Assembly: GCA_002794775.1 (NCBI GenBank)
Contig: NBAY01000085.1
Span: 62,001 to 126,000 of the forward strand
DNA: 64,000 nucleotides
Origin: Porodaedalea pini
Lineage: Eukaryota > Basidiomycota > Agaricomycetes > Hymenochaetales > Hymenochaetaceae
Direction of reading: 5' to 3'
The notes under the pieces were generated by a model. It was given only the letters and a program-made list of their open reading frames with translations, was not told the DNA's origin and did no database searches. This document shows positions 22,147 through 35,557 of the stretch, in pieces (the stretch's first letter is position 1; each line of letters starts with the position of its first letter). A program made the position numbers and the translations under genes.

Positions 22147-22395
22147 TCTGTTTTAGTTTGTATCGGGGTTAACAATGAAGCAAAACAATGAGAACCGACC
22201 GTCCTCGACGTCGCAAAGTATGAGCGAGAGGGAGCAGACAGCAGCAAAGACACATTACGAGTGTCACACAATTCCCCATATTTGGGATGACACCCCACAA
22301 TTAGTAATGTACAACACATGTAACGGCATCGAGTGCTCACGCCAAATGCAGGCGCCTAGCTTCAGCTTGACCATTTACCATCACCTTACCGCAAC

Positions 22396-25160
22396 ATGTC
22401 CGCCTCAGCGTCCTCGTCGTCGAGCTCGTCTTACCAGATGCCGCCTGCCAGTGCGGATCTCGAGACTACTTGGCGGTTCCTCGAGGAGGGCGTCGACCAC
22501 ATCATGACAAAGCTCCAGACTGGCGTCTCCTACTCAAAGTACATGAGCCTTTACACCGTCTCCTACAATTATTGCACATCTTCGCGCATGCATGGAAACG
22601 CAGAGACAGGTGGTATCGCAGGCAGAAGTACGTGTTTCCTTTGTTCTCATCGCGAGCTCTGTCGCCACGCGCCACGACCCGCACTGAGCATGATACTGAC
22701 GCGTCCCTTCTCTCAATTTCTGCAGCTGGCGCCAACTTGATGGGCTCTGATCTATATAACAAGCTGACGAAATACCTCATACAACATCTCAAGACCGTAC
22801 GAGAGGTGTGTGGTCCCCTTAATGCTCGCGTCGCGTGACATCAGATTGACGCGCGTTGTTTAGGGCGCAGAGAACCTCGTCGATGAAGACTTATTACAGT
22901 ACTACGCCAAGGAATGGGATAGATACACCACCGGCGCGAACTACATTAATCGATTGTTCACCTATCTCAATCGGCACTGGGTAAAGCGAGAAAAGGATGA
23001 AGGGCGGAAAGGGGTTTACACGGTCTACACGGTGCGCATTGTCCCCAAGTTTGCATTTATTTTTTGTTGACAAATTATCCAGCTTGCATTAGTACAATGG
23101 AAGCAGATCTTTTTCAACCACATTCACAATAAGAATGCGAAGTTGGCTGGTGCTGTCCTTAGACTAATCGAGAAACAACGGAACGGCGAAACCATCGATC
23201 AGACTCTCGTCAAGAAGGTTGTCGACTCATTTGTTTCTCTGGGTCTTGACGAGACGGACACGAATAAGCAGTCGCTCGATGTATACAAAGATCACTTCGA
23301 GACGCCCTTCATCTCCTCCACGGAAAAATATTACAAGACCGAATCCGAGGCCTTCCTTGCTGAGAATAGCGTGTCTGACTACCTCAAGAAAGCTGAGGAG
23401 AGGCTGAAGGAAGAGGAAGACCGGGTCGATCGCTATTTGAACACTGTTACTCGGAAGACACTTATCAGCAAGTGCGAGCATGTTCTTATTCGTGAGCATT
23501 CCGAGACCATGTGGGAGGAATTCCAGAAACTGCTCGATTTCGACAAGGATGAGGACCTGCAGCGTATGTACGCGCTCCTTTCACGAATTCCGGAGGGTCT
23601 GGAGCCGCTGCGTAAGAAGTTCGAGGAGCATGTCAAGAAGGCCGGTCTCTCGGCTGTTGAGAAACTCGTGAGCGGTGGCGATAGCGCAGCGGAGGAAAGC
23701 ATTGATCCGAAGGCATACGTCGACGCTCTATTGGAGGTACATAAGAAGAACAGCGAGACTGTCGAACGCAGCTTCCGTGGTGAGGCGGGTTTCGTCGCTA
23801 GTCTGGACAAGGCATGCCGCGAGTTCGTAAACCGGAATGCCGCGACAGGTACCTCGTCGAACAAGAGTCCAGAGCTGCTCGCGAGGCAGGCGGATTCATT
23901 GTTGCGAAAGAACAACAAGGTGTCGGAAGAGGGCGACCTCGAGAGCGCGCTTAACCAAGTGGTACGTCTAACTATATGCGTGTGGAGTAATGGATCCGAC
24001 TAATACGGCCGTTATTCAGATGGTCATTTTCAAGTATATCGAAGATAAGGACGTCTTCCAGAACTTCTATACCAACAAGCTTTCGAAACGTCTTATTCAC
24101 GGCGCTTCTGCTTCTGACGAGGCTGAGGCAAGCATGATTTCAAAGCTGAAGGAGGCGTGCGGTTTCGAGTACACGCAGAAGTTACAGCGGATGTTCACCG
24201 GTGCGTATTTCCTTGCAACTTGGCTTTGGTCCCATTACTTATTATGCCTCCGCGTTTCAGACATGAGTCTAAGCAAAGATCTGACCGACTCCTTCAAGGA
24301 GAAAATGGCAGTTAACCACCCGGAGGACACCGATCTCACGTTCAGCATCCAGGTACTCGGAACGAATGTATGGCCACTAAAGTCACTGGATATGACCTTC
24401 GTGATCCCGAAGGAGATTATGCCGACGTACAACCGCTTCCAGCAGTATTATCAGCAGAAGCATTCCGGGCGAAGGCTCACATGGCTATGGGCATACAGCA
24501 AAAACGAACTACGCTCCAACTACGCGAACCAGAAGTACATCTTTATGACGAGCTCGTTCCAAATGGCCGTACTCGTGCAGTACAACGACTATGATACCCT
24601 TACGTTCGAGGAGCTCGTGACGAACACGGGGATCACGGAGGACCTTCTCAAACAGGTGCTCGCTATCTTGACCAAGGCGCGTGTGCTTCTGCATGACGGT
24701 GACGGCGAGCCATACGACTTGAACCCGAGTAAGTTCTGTTCGGTCACAAATAAGCGCTTGGTGAACTGACACTACGATAGACTACAAGTCGAAGAAGATC
24801 AAGGTCAACCTGAACCAGCCCATCAAGGCGGCTGAGAAAGCGGAGACGACCGAGGTTCTTAAGAACGTCGATGAGGACCGCAAGTTCGCGATCCAAGCAA
24901 CAATCGTCCGGTTCGTTCTCTTTTCCTTGTTCTTGCTTTGTTGTTCGCCTTGCTCATTCGCACACATGATCTTATGTAGAATCATGAAAGCACGCAAGAC
25001 GATGAAGAACCAGGCACTCATCCAGGAAGTTATATCGCACATCTCGACGCGCTTTACGCCCAAAATCCCGGACATCAAGAAGGCTATCGACACGCTGCTC
25101 GAGAAGGAGTACATGGAACGTGTCGACGGCACGCGCGACACGTTCGCCTACGTCGCATAG
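22396..25160 (+). CDS. CUL1: Cullin-1, scaffold of SCF ubiquitin ligases
   Basis: Eight exons: 22396-22627, 22726-22805, 22864-23031, 23083-23961, 24020-24200, 24261-24728, 24781-24910, 24980-25160. All introns are GT-AG, 51-98 bp, and join to 772 aa, the usual cullin-1 length. The N-terminal cullin repeats would bind the Skp1/F-box adaptor. The cullin-homology region (FYTNKLSKRLIHGASASDEAE, LKEACGFEYTQKLQRMFTD) binds Rbx1. The C-terminal winged helix has the neddylation motif IVRIMKARKTMKNQ (the Lys of IMK is the NEDD8 site) and ends KEYMERVDGTRDTFAYVA, as in animal CUL1. It acts in nucleus and cytoplasm. Several F-box-like genes lie 33-39 kb downstream. The start was chosen as the first ATG before the conserved DLETTWRFLEEGVDHIM. 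Confidence 0.96.
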
Positions 25161-25949
25161 GCTGACTGCGCCTCACTCTTTTTTTGTCCTTTCTCTATCC
25201 TCCATCCTCCTGAGACCCCATCTCTTCTCTCTCCTTCCACATCGGTCACACTGCCCTCATCTTTTGCACATTATCTCCCTCATACCATGTAGCATACACC
25301 TCGTTTGCCTTGTTTGCGAGCGCCGCGAAGAGGGTGATCAGAAGGCCGACTGCGAATGCAAGGCGGGCATGAAATAAATAGTCACATAACCTAGCTCTGT
25401 CACTGCTTAGAAGCGCTGTGTTTTCATTCATAATTATCTATCGCCTTTATTTCGTGTACCTTTCCTTTCTTTGCGGGTTAGTATCAATAATGACGTGCAA
25501 CAACCTAACGTCGAAGTGGTGCTTACGGCTGCCAACAAAGACAACAGGGACTCGACGTCGCCTCTAATTAGCACTGTCTTACCATTCTTGTTCACTATCC
25601 TTGAATGTAAAAAATCTCTTTCAATGTTTTTTACACATCTGTCTACGGGATACTTATCAGATCCCAAGCGCACCGGAACTTCGTTGCACATTCTTTAAAC
25701 TGCAATATAAACAATGTTTGATATCACATCTGCAAGGGTACACAAGCTGCTACATGCATGCAATGACATAGAAACAGAGAAGAAAGACGTGAATGGCTCC
25801 TGCGCGGCCCTGCGCGACACTCGTAGGTAACCAATATAGCTGGCATGGACGGAGATGTTAAGATTCAGAAGACAATGAGTCAGAGTAATGAAAGCGCACC
25901 ATTCATACAAAACTTGGACTCGGGAATGAGAAGGCGCGAGGATGAAAGT
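25161..25949. other. Intergenic between convergent CUL1 and dynein light chain
   Basis: Holds the two 3' untranslated regions. The first 100 bp are pyrimidine-rich. No coding signal was found. Confidence 0.6.
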
Positions 25950-26499
25950 TTAGGACTTCCAGATGAGGAGCGCGAGCGAGCCGACGTAGAAGTAGATGAA
26001 GTGTTTCGTTTCTGTGTGCGGTCGAGTTAGCGTGAGGTACGAGAATATAATGGATTCAGACAAGGCGCAGCAAGGGTGTTGACACGACTGCGCAGATCGC
26101 AGTCGATCTGAGTGGGGTGCGCACAACCCGCGCGTTTGTACATCGTACACGCGTTTCGACGAATACGCTCCTCTCCCTCGCAACTCGATCGTGCGCATAC
26201 TCCCTTGCTACCCGATAGCAGCGAACGAAGGGCTCACCGTGAGTGACATAGCTCCCAAAGTTCTTGCCGACCACGACGTGCCACGTCGGGCCGTAGCGAG
26301 AGTCAAACTCCTTCTTGATCTGTGCGGCGATGTCCTTTTCGATGTTGTACTTGTCAAGCGCGCCCGCAGCGATGTCGATCGCCTCCTGCTGCATTTCCTC
26401 CGTCATGTCGACGTTCTTAATCACCGCCTTTGGCAGTGTCTCCTTCCCGGGCGACGCGCCCTCGGCAAGGGTCACGGTCGACTCTCCCTTTTCGGCCAT
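25950..26499 (-). CDS. Dynein light chain, LC8 type
   Basis: Two exons (26238-26499 and 25950-26011) give 107 aa. The intron (26012-26237, 226 bp) is three to four times longer than most introns in this window. After a variable N-terminus of about 25 residues come the LC8 signatures: [56 protein letters not shown], and after the splice [18 protein letters not shown]8 is a dimeric hub that binds the dynein intermediate chain and many other partners through short linear motifs, in the cytoplasm. The splice G-AA restores HET at the classical position. All key residues appear intact. Confidence 0.95.
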
Positions 26500-27869
26500 C
26501 GTGCAGTGTGTGTGGATGGAGGTGGCGGGTGAGCGAGCGAGTGAGTGAGTGAGAGAAGGGAGGTGAGGGGCGAGAGGATGGGAGGCTGTTAAGAGCTGAA
26601 TTTGAACTGCCTGACGCGAGTCGCGTGTTGTTGACGCGTGACAGCGTGACGGAAATCTATATTAAAATCGGGTTTCGAAGCTCGAAGCACAATCTCGAGC
26701 ATAACGCTACTCCTGCACATTGCGAAGAAAGCTTCTTAGATGCGCCAAGAAGCTCTCATTAATTTGCATGTGCAATAAGCATGTTCGAACATACCTAGAT
26801 GAGGCAGCACACTCAATTTTCCATAATATCTACTACTATACGCAAATCGAGTCCTCCGTGTCTTTAAGCGCGACTCCGGACCACATCAAGCACGGCGCAG
26901 TATGTGAAAGTCGGAAATGGGGAGTGACTAGTGGACTTTTAAGTTTTGTTCAAATTCACAATCGATTCGATCTTCCAAAATATAATAGGAGCTCAATTAT
27001 GAAAACAAGTACACTCTCGAGCGTCCAAAGAAAATTGTCCAGTATCAGTGAACTAGCGAATAGATCGGTATATATCTGTAAGTGGAGCGAACAATGAACT
27101 GCTATACTTGTTTTCGCGCCCTTCATGTGGCTCCGCGCAGTCCAAGGACCCCAATCTCCACCGCACAAACGACGGCACGCCTCAGGGCGGCTAATTATAT
27201 GTGTCTTGCTCAGATATACGCCATCTATGTGTGCCTTTCGCCTTCCGTATTCTGCATGACTTCCGAACTCGAGAAGGCCTCCTGAGTTATCGTACTTCGG
27301 TTTGAGTGGGGCCTGCATGAGAGCTGAGATCTAAGAAAGGTTTAGTCGGGAGTACGGATCCCACCGTCAGTGGTCCGGAGCAGCTGTCCTTGATAAAGTT
27401 CAAACGGTTACTTGGTCTAAGCGATTTCGTATGTAAAAGAAGTGCGCCAACCGGTTATCCAAGCCCACCGCATGACGGAAGACTCTTCGTCCCTTCGCAG
27501 CCTCGAGGCGAAAGGCAAAGACCGAATGCAATCCGTTTAAATTGAATAAAGAAGGGCACAATACGCCTGTATTTGTACCTGAGAATTGAAGCTAGAGAAG
27601 ATGCTGCACGTTCGAGTTTCCCCGATTACATACAGGAGCAAAGAGCCCAGGAGCCACTGGCATGCGCAACTGAGTATCAATAAGGACAAACAATAGGAAG
27701 GAAGAACGGAAGTATAATGCGGCGACTCGCACTTGCTCGTCAGTGCTCCTCTGTCTATTGAAGCCTTGTCAAATCAACCGGATTGAAGTGTGCAGGCACC
27801 TGGCCTCTGTCGTCATCCATGAATGTATGCCGAGTCAGTCAACGAGAGCAGTGTGACTCAGCAGCTAAA
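26500..27869. other. Promoter region of dynein light chain, then unassigned sequence
   Basis: The first 150 bp upstream of the dynein light chain hold GAGT/GAGC repeats around 26530-26560. Beyond that only short ORFs occur (for example 26956-27318, minus) with no recognisable motif or splice pattern. Nothing is called. Confidence 0.5.
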
Positions 27870-28158
27870 GCCGCAGGGCATACCCAAAAATATTTGACCT
27901 AAGAGACAAACTAGAATGTTCTTTAGCACAGAGAAGAAATGCCGATACCCTTGCCTCCTTATCCATCGTAATGACTTTAAAGATTCTGTATGAACACTCA
28001 ACACCACGGAGTATTTGTATGTTTCCGAACCATAGACTATGGCTGTGACGATTACTAGAAAGCACTGGCCAACAATCGTCTCTGGCACCCAAAGCAGCAC
28101 CTAGCTATTCTCAACGGACTCGATGTTGGATCTAATGGAAAGTGCCGTGAAGACCGTA
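27870..28158 (-). pseudogene. Relic of a DUF6533-type membrane protein gene
   Basis: Minus-strand homology to the first three exons of the gene at 30549-32191: LLWVPETIVGQCFLVIVTAIVY, then the small exon encoding VKYFW, whose 15 bp (27884-27898) are identical to exon 3 of the intact-looking paralogue (31897-31911). The start codon position reads ACG, a TAG follows SIRSNIESVENS, and homology stops after the VKYFW exon. It is a dead, truncated duplicate. Confidence 0.75.
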
Positions 28159-30548
28159 AAACTCAAAATGACGGGGGTGGATGTGGACGGAGATCGTCTG
28201 GCTTGGATGCATAAACAGAACTTATATTTCCGAGGATGTATGATTAGGCGATAGATGTCGGTGCGCAGTTGAGATGAGTCATCATCCGTTTACTTTCTGA
28301 GCTTCGCATACTACTTCGTGATGCAAGCATAGCAACTTTGATTCTATGTTTTTCGCTAGGTTTTGATTATATCGCAATGTGCTTCAAGCCAGAGAGTTAC
28401 AGCATCAACTGAGGCGAAGATCGCGACGTGTGTGTGTGTGTGTAAGGATCTTTCTTTCAAGACTCTTGGCAACAGCGGCTGCACCTTGGTTCATCTTGCG
28501 ACCAACATGCTTACAAATGTCTGAAGGAATACGAGATCGACCCAAGAAAAAGCTAGAAGCCACCAGCGCATTCTTCAACCATATCAGAAGTCCATACAGT
28601 ACAAGTAGAGGTCGGTTTTATTCCGCCATTGTACGCGGAAGAGAGAGCGATTCACCAGTTTCATGGCCCCAAGCAAAGTACCAAAAAATCCACAGGGAAG
28701 GTATAGACGCACTCTGTTTGTGCTCGCAATAAAGAAAAGGAAGAGTGTAGGCACGCTTCGTGTGATGCAGACCAACAAAGGTTGGCGTTGGCGCTGGGCT
28801 GCCTTGTCCCTAGGAGAAGATCATGAAGTCTCCGTGGATTGGTCGTGATCTGCTTTGTGTGGGTTGGGAGCTCAATATATAGTGCAATCTCTCAGAACGA
28901 GTCGAGATGAACAAAAGATGCATTCTGTAGGTATCGAAACTTGAGTGGAAGCAGCCATCGCAACGTTCTCTGATCAACTCAATTGAGTTGCTGAGTCAGT
29001 CGATGAGTGCCTTGCGGTGGTAACTCAGCACTCACTGCAAAGGTCATGCGAAGACCAAGTTGTCTGTGACGGCAATGATGATGTTGGTTTCGTGCACGTG
29101 AGAAAGATGCTGACTTTCAGACCAGAAAAGATTCAGTGCGTCAGTTTCCGGATGAACAAGCGTGTCTATGTGATGTACGTACCGTTTTTACTTCGTCTCA
29201 AGGCCCTGTCGTCCACGTAGTGATGATGCTGTTCTTGCATGGTTCAACGAGCTTGATATGAGTGGGTAGAATTTGACCCGCAGTTGTCCCAGTCAACGAA
29301 TGGTAAACGAAGAGTGCTTCATATTGAAAGCACTCACATCGACGCTGCATGTCAGACCCCTCTCTTCACATCCATAACTCGCAACAGCAAAAGGGCCGAC
29401 GGTGAGAGAATAGAAAGCAGTGACGAGAAAGACGAGCGCGAACAAGTGCTTGATTTTGCGGCGTTAAACTGGCCATCATATACGTCCTATATTCTTTGTT
29501 GCGCATAGAGATAAAAACGGCTTGTGATAACTCGATGCTGGTCCACAAGCGCTGGGATTGAGCTGGCGATGATTTGAGTCGATCTGAAGTTCTGAACGTC
29601 CTGAACCACGATGAGCTTCCGAGTGGATGAGTGTCGTTGAGTAATGGAAGGCGTTTGTGCGCCAACTTTCGCCTGCGATTCTTCCCAACACGCGTTGCTC
29701 TTGGCTTTTCTCCTTTCTCATGTGCACCTATGAGGGAGCGGCGGTAACCCTATGTAGTACTATTTAAATTTGGAAACCCGGGCCCTTCTTCCACGTGTCG
29801 TTCACGTGCTGCTGCTCTTTTCAACAACCTCATCTCGGTTTCTATCATACGATTCATAGGTCACGGCATGGCTGCTGTTGCAGGAATTAATTCCAAGGGA
29901 AATCTTCAACTCAAGTGAGATGTCATTGACGATCGTCAGATACGAAAAGGTCTGCCCATGCAAATTCGACTGTCTTTGACTCGTGCGCAATCCGCATCCT
30001 GATAGAATTTTCTGCAGGAACCTGTCTACCGAGGCCATTCACATCTCTCTAGTGCATTTCTTCCGCGACCTTGACAGTGGCAAGACAGAATGACGGTCAT
30101 TTACTGATGTGACAAAAGCTGATACATCGATCTGGAATGAATAGGACAAACGAGAATGTCCGCCCTTAGTAGTGCCATTCATACGCTTCATGCGGCACCG
30201 AACCTCCAGGACTGCTCAGAGAAATTTCTCGCCAATGTGGAAGAAAAAAGCCATTCTACTTGTTTTCGCATTACAAATTTCCCTTTCCGACGAATAAGAC
30301 TAAGAGTACATCAAAACTGTCGCAAGATAAATGCAGGTACAGTTCATAAACAAGGAATCCGTCATACGGCACCAAAATGAGTCAAAGGAGCCAGTCAATT
30401 GTAAATGGTCTGCCAAAACCCGGAAATCCCAAAATGACGACATCGGCCAAACGCCGTCGTGCAAACCTGGCACTGTGCGGCGTGCTGATATCAGATAGCT
30501 GAGAAACCGGCAGAAGGGAGGAAATAGGGCTTACGAATTCACCCAGAG
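28159..30548. other. No gene recognised
   Basis: 2.4 kb of mixed composition with several ORFs of 60-100 codons on both strands. None shows a known motif, a plausible exon chain or clear similarity to neighbours. It may include 3' flanking sequence of the DUF6533 gene and degraded mobile DNA. Confidence 0.5.
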
Positions 30549-32191
30549 CTAGGCGAACTCCATATCGCTCACCGATCTGGACCTTATTCCGTAACTTGTT
30601 CCTTCATGGAGTCCCTGCTCTCCCGCCTCCTTCAAACTGGCAAGCATGCGGCTGCCGAGGATGCAGAGGAATGTCGGGTTTCCAAGACACGATAGGACGC
30701 CTGCCGAGAAATCATTTGATACTTGTATCTTAAACTGCAATATGTTGAATACAGCGCAGGCTACAACACTGGACGAAACTGTCAATTTACAGATAAGAAA
30801 CGACGCCGTTAACTCACAGCATGAAATAAATCAACTGGTCCTGGACAAGAACTTTGACCAGTGTGAAACCCTTTAAGCCCGCTGACATTTTCCAGTATTC
30901 AGCAGCCTTGTAGAGAGCTAAGGCCATGAGTATGACTCCAAACGCCATTGGAATGATCCTGCTTTCAAGTCAGCAGCAGCTCATTCCGGATCAAAATTCA
31001 CTTGCCAGTCTACCAGTCCCCATTTCAAGGGAACCAAGTTGCCAACACCGCAAACTGTGGCACCTTTGGCAAGACCTCCGATCGCAACTAAGAATGAATT
31101 AAGTTTTTGCGCCGCTCGCTGAACATGAGGCTTACCGTCTTCAGTCGCGTCAATATAGAAAGAAAGTCCCAACTTGAAAACCGCCTCCAATGCGAGCAGC
31201 ACTTTGAGGCATAATGATAGCATTCTATCTAAGAAAACATCAAGTACATTGTTTTAGCCAATGTCTGTTATACCCACCTTGGGAATACAGTGCAAGAACA
31301 CGAATCATAAGGATATCTGTTTGGTTTATAAGTCAATTGAAATATCCTTCCAATCCATAGCTTACAATCAATCAAGATGATAGTAATCGAATCTGAATTT
31401 GCTGTCAGATTAAGTGTTTCTTACAACTAGATATGAACGACTCACTGGTAATATTCCGAGTCCATTGAGCAAAATTGCCTGCGAGATACCGTATCAAGGA
31501 TCCCTGACTATAACTTCAGAACCTTTCTGCTCACATCTAAACATATCGTCACTCTTTACTCTGCAGAATGAATAGCTAGTGAACTTACCGTGGAAGACTT
31601 GCTCTATAAGTGAACCCTTTGAAACCAATCAGTTGAAACCAATCAGTACAGATTGCTTGTTTTAGATATAAACTATTCGCTGTAATCCCGCTCACAGGAC
31701 AAATAAGCGACAGCACCCAGGACTCCGATATATCGGTTCTTAAGATACCTCAGCTACTCAGTCGACAAGTTACTAGCTAGCATGTCACTCACCGCAAAGT
31801 AAACAATATTCACGGTGTTCCGTGGCGTTCTCTGCAATTTATTCTACATAAGCACTGTAGCTTGACAGCTAATTGCGGATCGAACGCGGTGCGTACCCAA
31901 AAATATTTGACCTGGAAGAGAAATCAGTTCGTTCTCTTGTACAGAAAATGAGGGGGGGGGGGGGGTGAAAGCGGCCCTACCTCTTTATCCATTGTAGTCA
32001 CTTCGATAGTCGTAAATTTTGTTGAAACACACTTTGGGGCATAACGCCAATGTATAGAACGTACGGGTATCATAGACCAAGACGGTGACGATTGCTACTT
32101 GAAAATACTGGCCGATGGTTATTTCGGAAACCCAGAGCGGCACTTGGCCAGGATCGATTGGCTCAACATCGGATCGAAGAAAGAGCGCCAT
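30549..32191 (-). CDS. DUF6533-type multi-pass membrane protein, with a possible frame lesion
   Basis: A chain of many small exons reading right to left. Exon 1 32065-32191 (MALFLRSDVEP, GQYFQVAIVTVLVYDT), exon 2 31981-32000 (LTTMDKE), exon 3 31897-31911 (only 15 bp, VKYFW), exon 4 31793-31832 (RTPRNTVNIV), exon 5 31696-31738 (NRYIGVLGAV). Later exons carry MIRVLALYSQ, RMLSLCLKVLLALEAVFKLGL, WGLVDWIIPMAFGVILMAL, FLCILGSRMLASLKEAGEQG and SDMEFA at the stop. The family is a seven-helix type protein of basidiomycetes with unknown function. Exon 4 has one A more than expected, giving TAA at 31800-31802; removing it would restore VYFA-NRYIG. The rest is open, so this is a very recent lesion, a sequencing error or an unusual splice. 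One intron (30959-31005) has a GC donor. Confidence 0.75.
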
Positions 32192-35100
32192 GTGGTATGT
32201 GGGACAGCTTCACTTTGATATGAACGATGGGAGGCGTAGTCGCTGGGGGGAGAAGAGGGGGGGGGGGGGGTCGCGTCTACCAAGCATTCAGGAATGCGCC
32301 TTTATATACATTGGCCGAGACATCATACACCGAACAGATAGGAGTCAGATGCACTGCGCAGGTGATAATGTTGAGGGAAGGATGTCAGACTGGGAAAAGA
32401 AAAAGAAAAAAGGGAATGCGGTAGACTATTTACGTTCTGCGCTCGACGTGTCCACATGCCCGACCATCTTTCTCATCTGCATTTCGATGCCCACTTTGTT
32501 GTCATCGTGGAGAGACTTTGATAAGACCAGTATCTGTCCGTGAAGAAGCTGAACTCATTCAGTCAAGCTAGAGCCCGGGACTCGGATTCTCAAAAAAAAG
32601 AAACCGCACCCTTCCGCATCTGCAACCGAACTATTTCGAGACAAGATGAGCGATTGATGCCCAGCTTTAGAACAGTACAGAGTGCGGTGGATCCTATACT
32701 CTTCAACAGATGCGGCTCCTGATCGAGCTTGGGCGAACAATGTTCAGTTCGGGGGACATGAAGAAGGTATTGGCATAGAAGCAAAGCCCAATGATAAATC
32801 GTGGGACATGTGTATTCGGATATGTCTGAGACCCTTATTGCAAGCCTCGCCGATAACAACTCTCCGCCAATCCGCACTCGACTACATAGCACCGGTTTCG
32901 TAGGTTTTGTGCGTCGAGTCTGCAGCCATGTTTGCTTACTGTACGGGGAGGGTCGCCCGCTGACACGGGGCAGATTCTAGCTGGTGTCATAGAAGGAGCT
33001 TACCAAACAAACTAAAAAAAAAACTTGAATATGGGGCAGATGAAGAGATTAGTGACGCTAATATCAGAAAGCAAATATCAACCACAGGCTGTCAGTCGCT
33101 CACCTTTGGCGGTCCATCTTGACGCACAACGCAGATGATGAGAGTACTAGTCGTCTCCTTTGTGCATTCCTTGCCTTCCCTCAAGCGGAAATGACGAATG
33201 GCGAGGGGATTTCTTACAGATCTAGAGTTCTCAGTCACTTGCCACACGTGTGCCCTTCTCTGAGATTGTCAGACTGCGGAACAGCATCAAAATCTTGACA
33301 TGTAACCCATCTTGTTAGCTACAATACATGTAGCGACAGCGTTGTCCGAAAGCAGACGAGCGAAGGAACGGCACAGACCAAGATCGTGCCCCTCGCTCAT
33401 CGCTCTCTCTTCATGCACATGAAGCCTGAGACCTAAGAGAGGCGTGCTGACTGTCACGTACATCTCGCTGTGGTATGTAATAGTGCAGTATGTTATGGGC
33501 GGGTCCAGCAGCGAAGAGCAAGCAAAGAGATGTCCGACCCGGAGAGAGGGAGCAAGAGTCTAGGATTCGATGGGGCCGAGTTTCGAGAATTCGCCATCTT
33601 GTTTGCTTCTACAACGAGAGACTGGACAGGCGGGGCGCCGGGCCACGTATAACGTACGATCCAGGGTAGTGCAGTAAGACTCGGAGGCGGTGCGTGGGTG
33701 TTCGTGTTCGTGCGTTGAATAACAGTCTCGGGTGCGATGTTCCCATTCACTTGAAGTTGAACGGCGCCAACGCCCAAGCGCCGCGGGACGAGACAAGGTA
33801 GCGCCTAAACCGCGTTTATCTGACACGAAGTCGCCTCTGTCGAGGACCGGAGAGGCCAGGCGAGGCGCTCGACGAGCCAAGATGCGTCGGGTGTTGATCA
33901 TGATTCACGGCTGAGGTCGATCATGTCGGTCTTGGAATTTATACAAGGGGGAGGGGGCCGTTAGTGACGTACGATATGCGAGAGACGAGAGGCGGTGCGG
34001 CTGTCGACAGAGGACCGAGGACCGAGTTGACTCGGCGAGCGACGAAGACCCATTCTTCTGTCCGGGACGTCTACGATCAGTGATCGCATCCTACGTTCTC
34101 CTCATTCAATGACGCTCATCCGCGTGTACCGCCACATTTGAGACAGGACTCATCAAGCACATTGTTTCCAGTACACTTGACAATAGATCCAGAATTCCGG
34201 GATCCAGACAACAGATGCAAAAAGCAAATCTAAGAGGCGCTGGAAACAAAGTGACTCGGATACACTGACAAATGTACAGATCAGATGTAATCAAGTAGAC
34301 GACGCAATGCACCCCTCACCTCGTCGCGAGAGTCCATCATGCATCACGATCAATGAATATTATAAATAAGCATCACAATCACGCATTCAACGGAGATTCC
34401 GCGCACTTGACAGCCCGTGACCTATAATCCTGCAACCGCGCACCAGAGACGAGGGAAACTAGAGCCGTTTGGGGGCGCCTTTAAATTTGTCGCTGGGAAG
34501 ATTATAGAAAGGCGAGTGCGAGGAAAGCGTGCCAAAAAAGGGTTACTTCGGTCTTCCTTAAAACAAACAAGGTTTTAGCAGATGAATACGAAGGAATGAA
34601 GATAGTGTGAAGATGTAAGGACAAGATAAGGTACGCCTCCTTTCTCTAACGAACAAACTTTACTCAAACAAACATTGCACGTCGGCGTCTATATAGAACA
34701 CGCTGCCCTGTTGAGTCCGAGCTTGGTCAGTTATAGCCACTCGAGACCAGATCTTGATGCACCGAGTTTGCTTTTTCCATCTCGATGTCCTGCTGTTTGG
34801 GAAAGCTGAATACAGAGGCGCATGAATGAAGCAACCTTCATGATGAGTTTATCCAAGGAAGAAGGGCAGCGAGTTGAGTTACGTCGGGGTGCTGTTGATG
34901 ATCAGGGAGAAAGGAAGGGGAAGGGGTGAACACATCGAGCAAGGGGCCATAAGTAGTCCAGGATCATGATTGGGGGCAGAGAAGCAGATATCACTGCTGA
35001 TTCAGTTTCGGTCACTTGATATGATTTAATTTTCTCATGTGCGTTGAGGGCAAACGAGACGCGAATGCAGTTCTTGTGGATATATAGTCGATCGTAGGGA

Positions 35101-35557
35101 GGGACTGGGATACGTTGTTTGTAGCTGGCAGGAGGAAGCGAGATGATACCGCACGTCCCAATGAGGCAACCCAGGATTTTCAAGCTCAAAACACACTAAG
35201 TACTATGTAGTGTCTGGACACAGACATGAGCAGTAGCAGAGCATATACAGCTTTCATTTCCCTCCAATATGGCTCTCAGCTTCACAGATAAATTACAGTA
35301 AATAATGGAGAGGACGATAAAGAGTAAGGCGATGATCTGGCCAGAAAAGGAATGGAACTGTTTCAGCCATGGACTGTTGGCATCTTCTCACTGCCTATCC
35401 CCATCAGCGCTCTCACCATATAACCTCCTCCCATCCGCTCTCTGCCTTCCTCAACGACCACCGACTACCCCTCAGTCGCACACAGCCCACTCGACTCGCT
35501 CGACCCCGTTACTCGTCGTTCAAGAGCGAGCCCCGCAAGGCACGAAGAGCAGCAGCC
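32192..35557. other. No gene recognised
   Basis: 3.4 kb. It contains G runs of 12-13 bp near 32258, GC-rich stretches around 33500-33900 and several unsupported ORFs on both strands. No domain or exon chain was found. The last 250 bp are pyrimidine-rich and likely the promoter and leader of the membrane-protein gene at 35558. Confidence 0.5.

Noticed and set aside
29017..29220. Possible third DUF6533 copy between 28.2 and 30.5 kb
   Set aside because: No frame matched the family motifs (VKYFW, NRYIG, CILGSRML).
33470..33914. Overlapping ORFs on both strands in GC-rich sequence
   Set aside because: No domain, no splice-linked continuation, Arg/Pro-rich as in chance ORFs.
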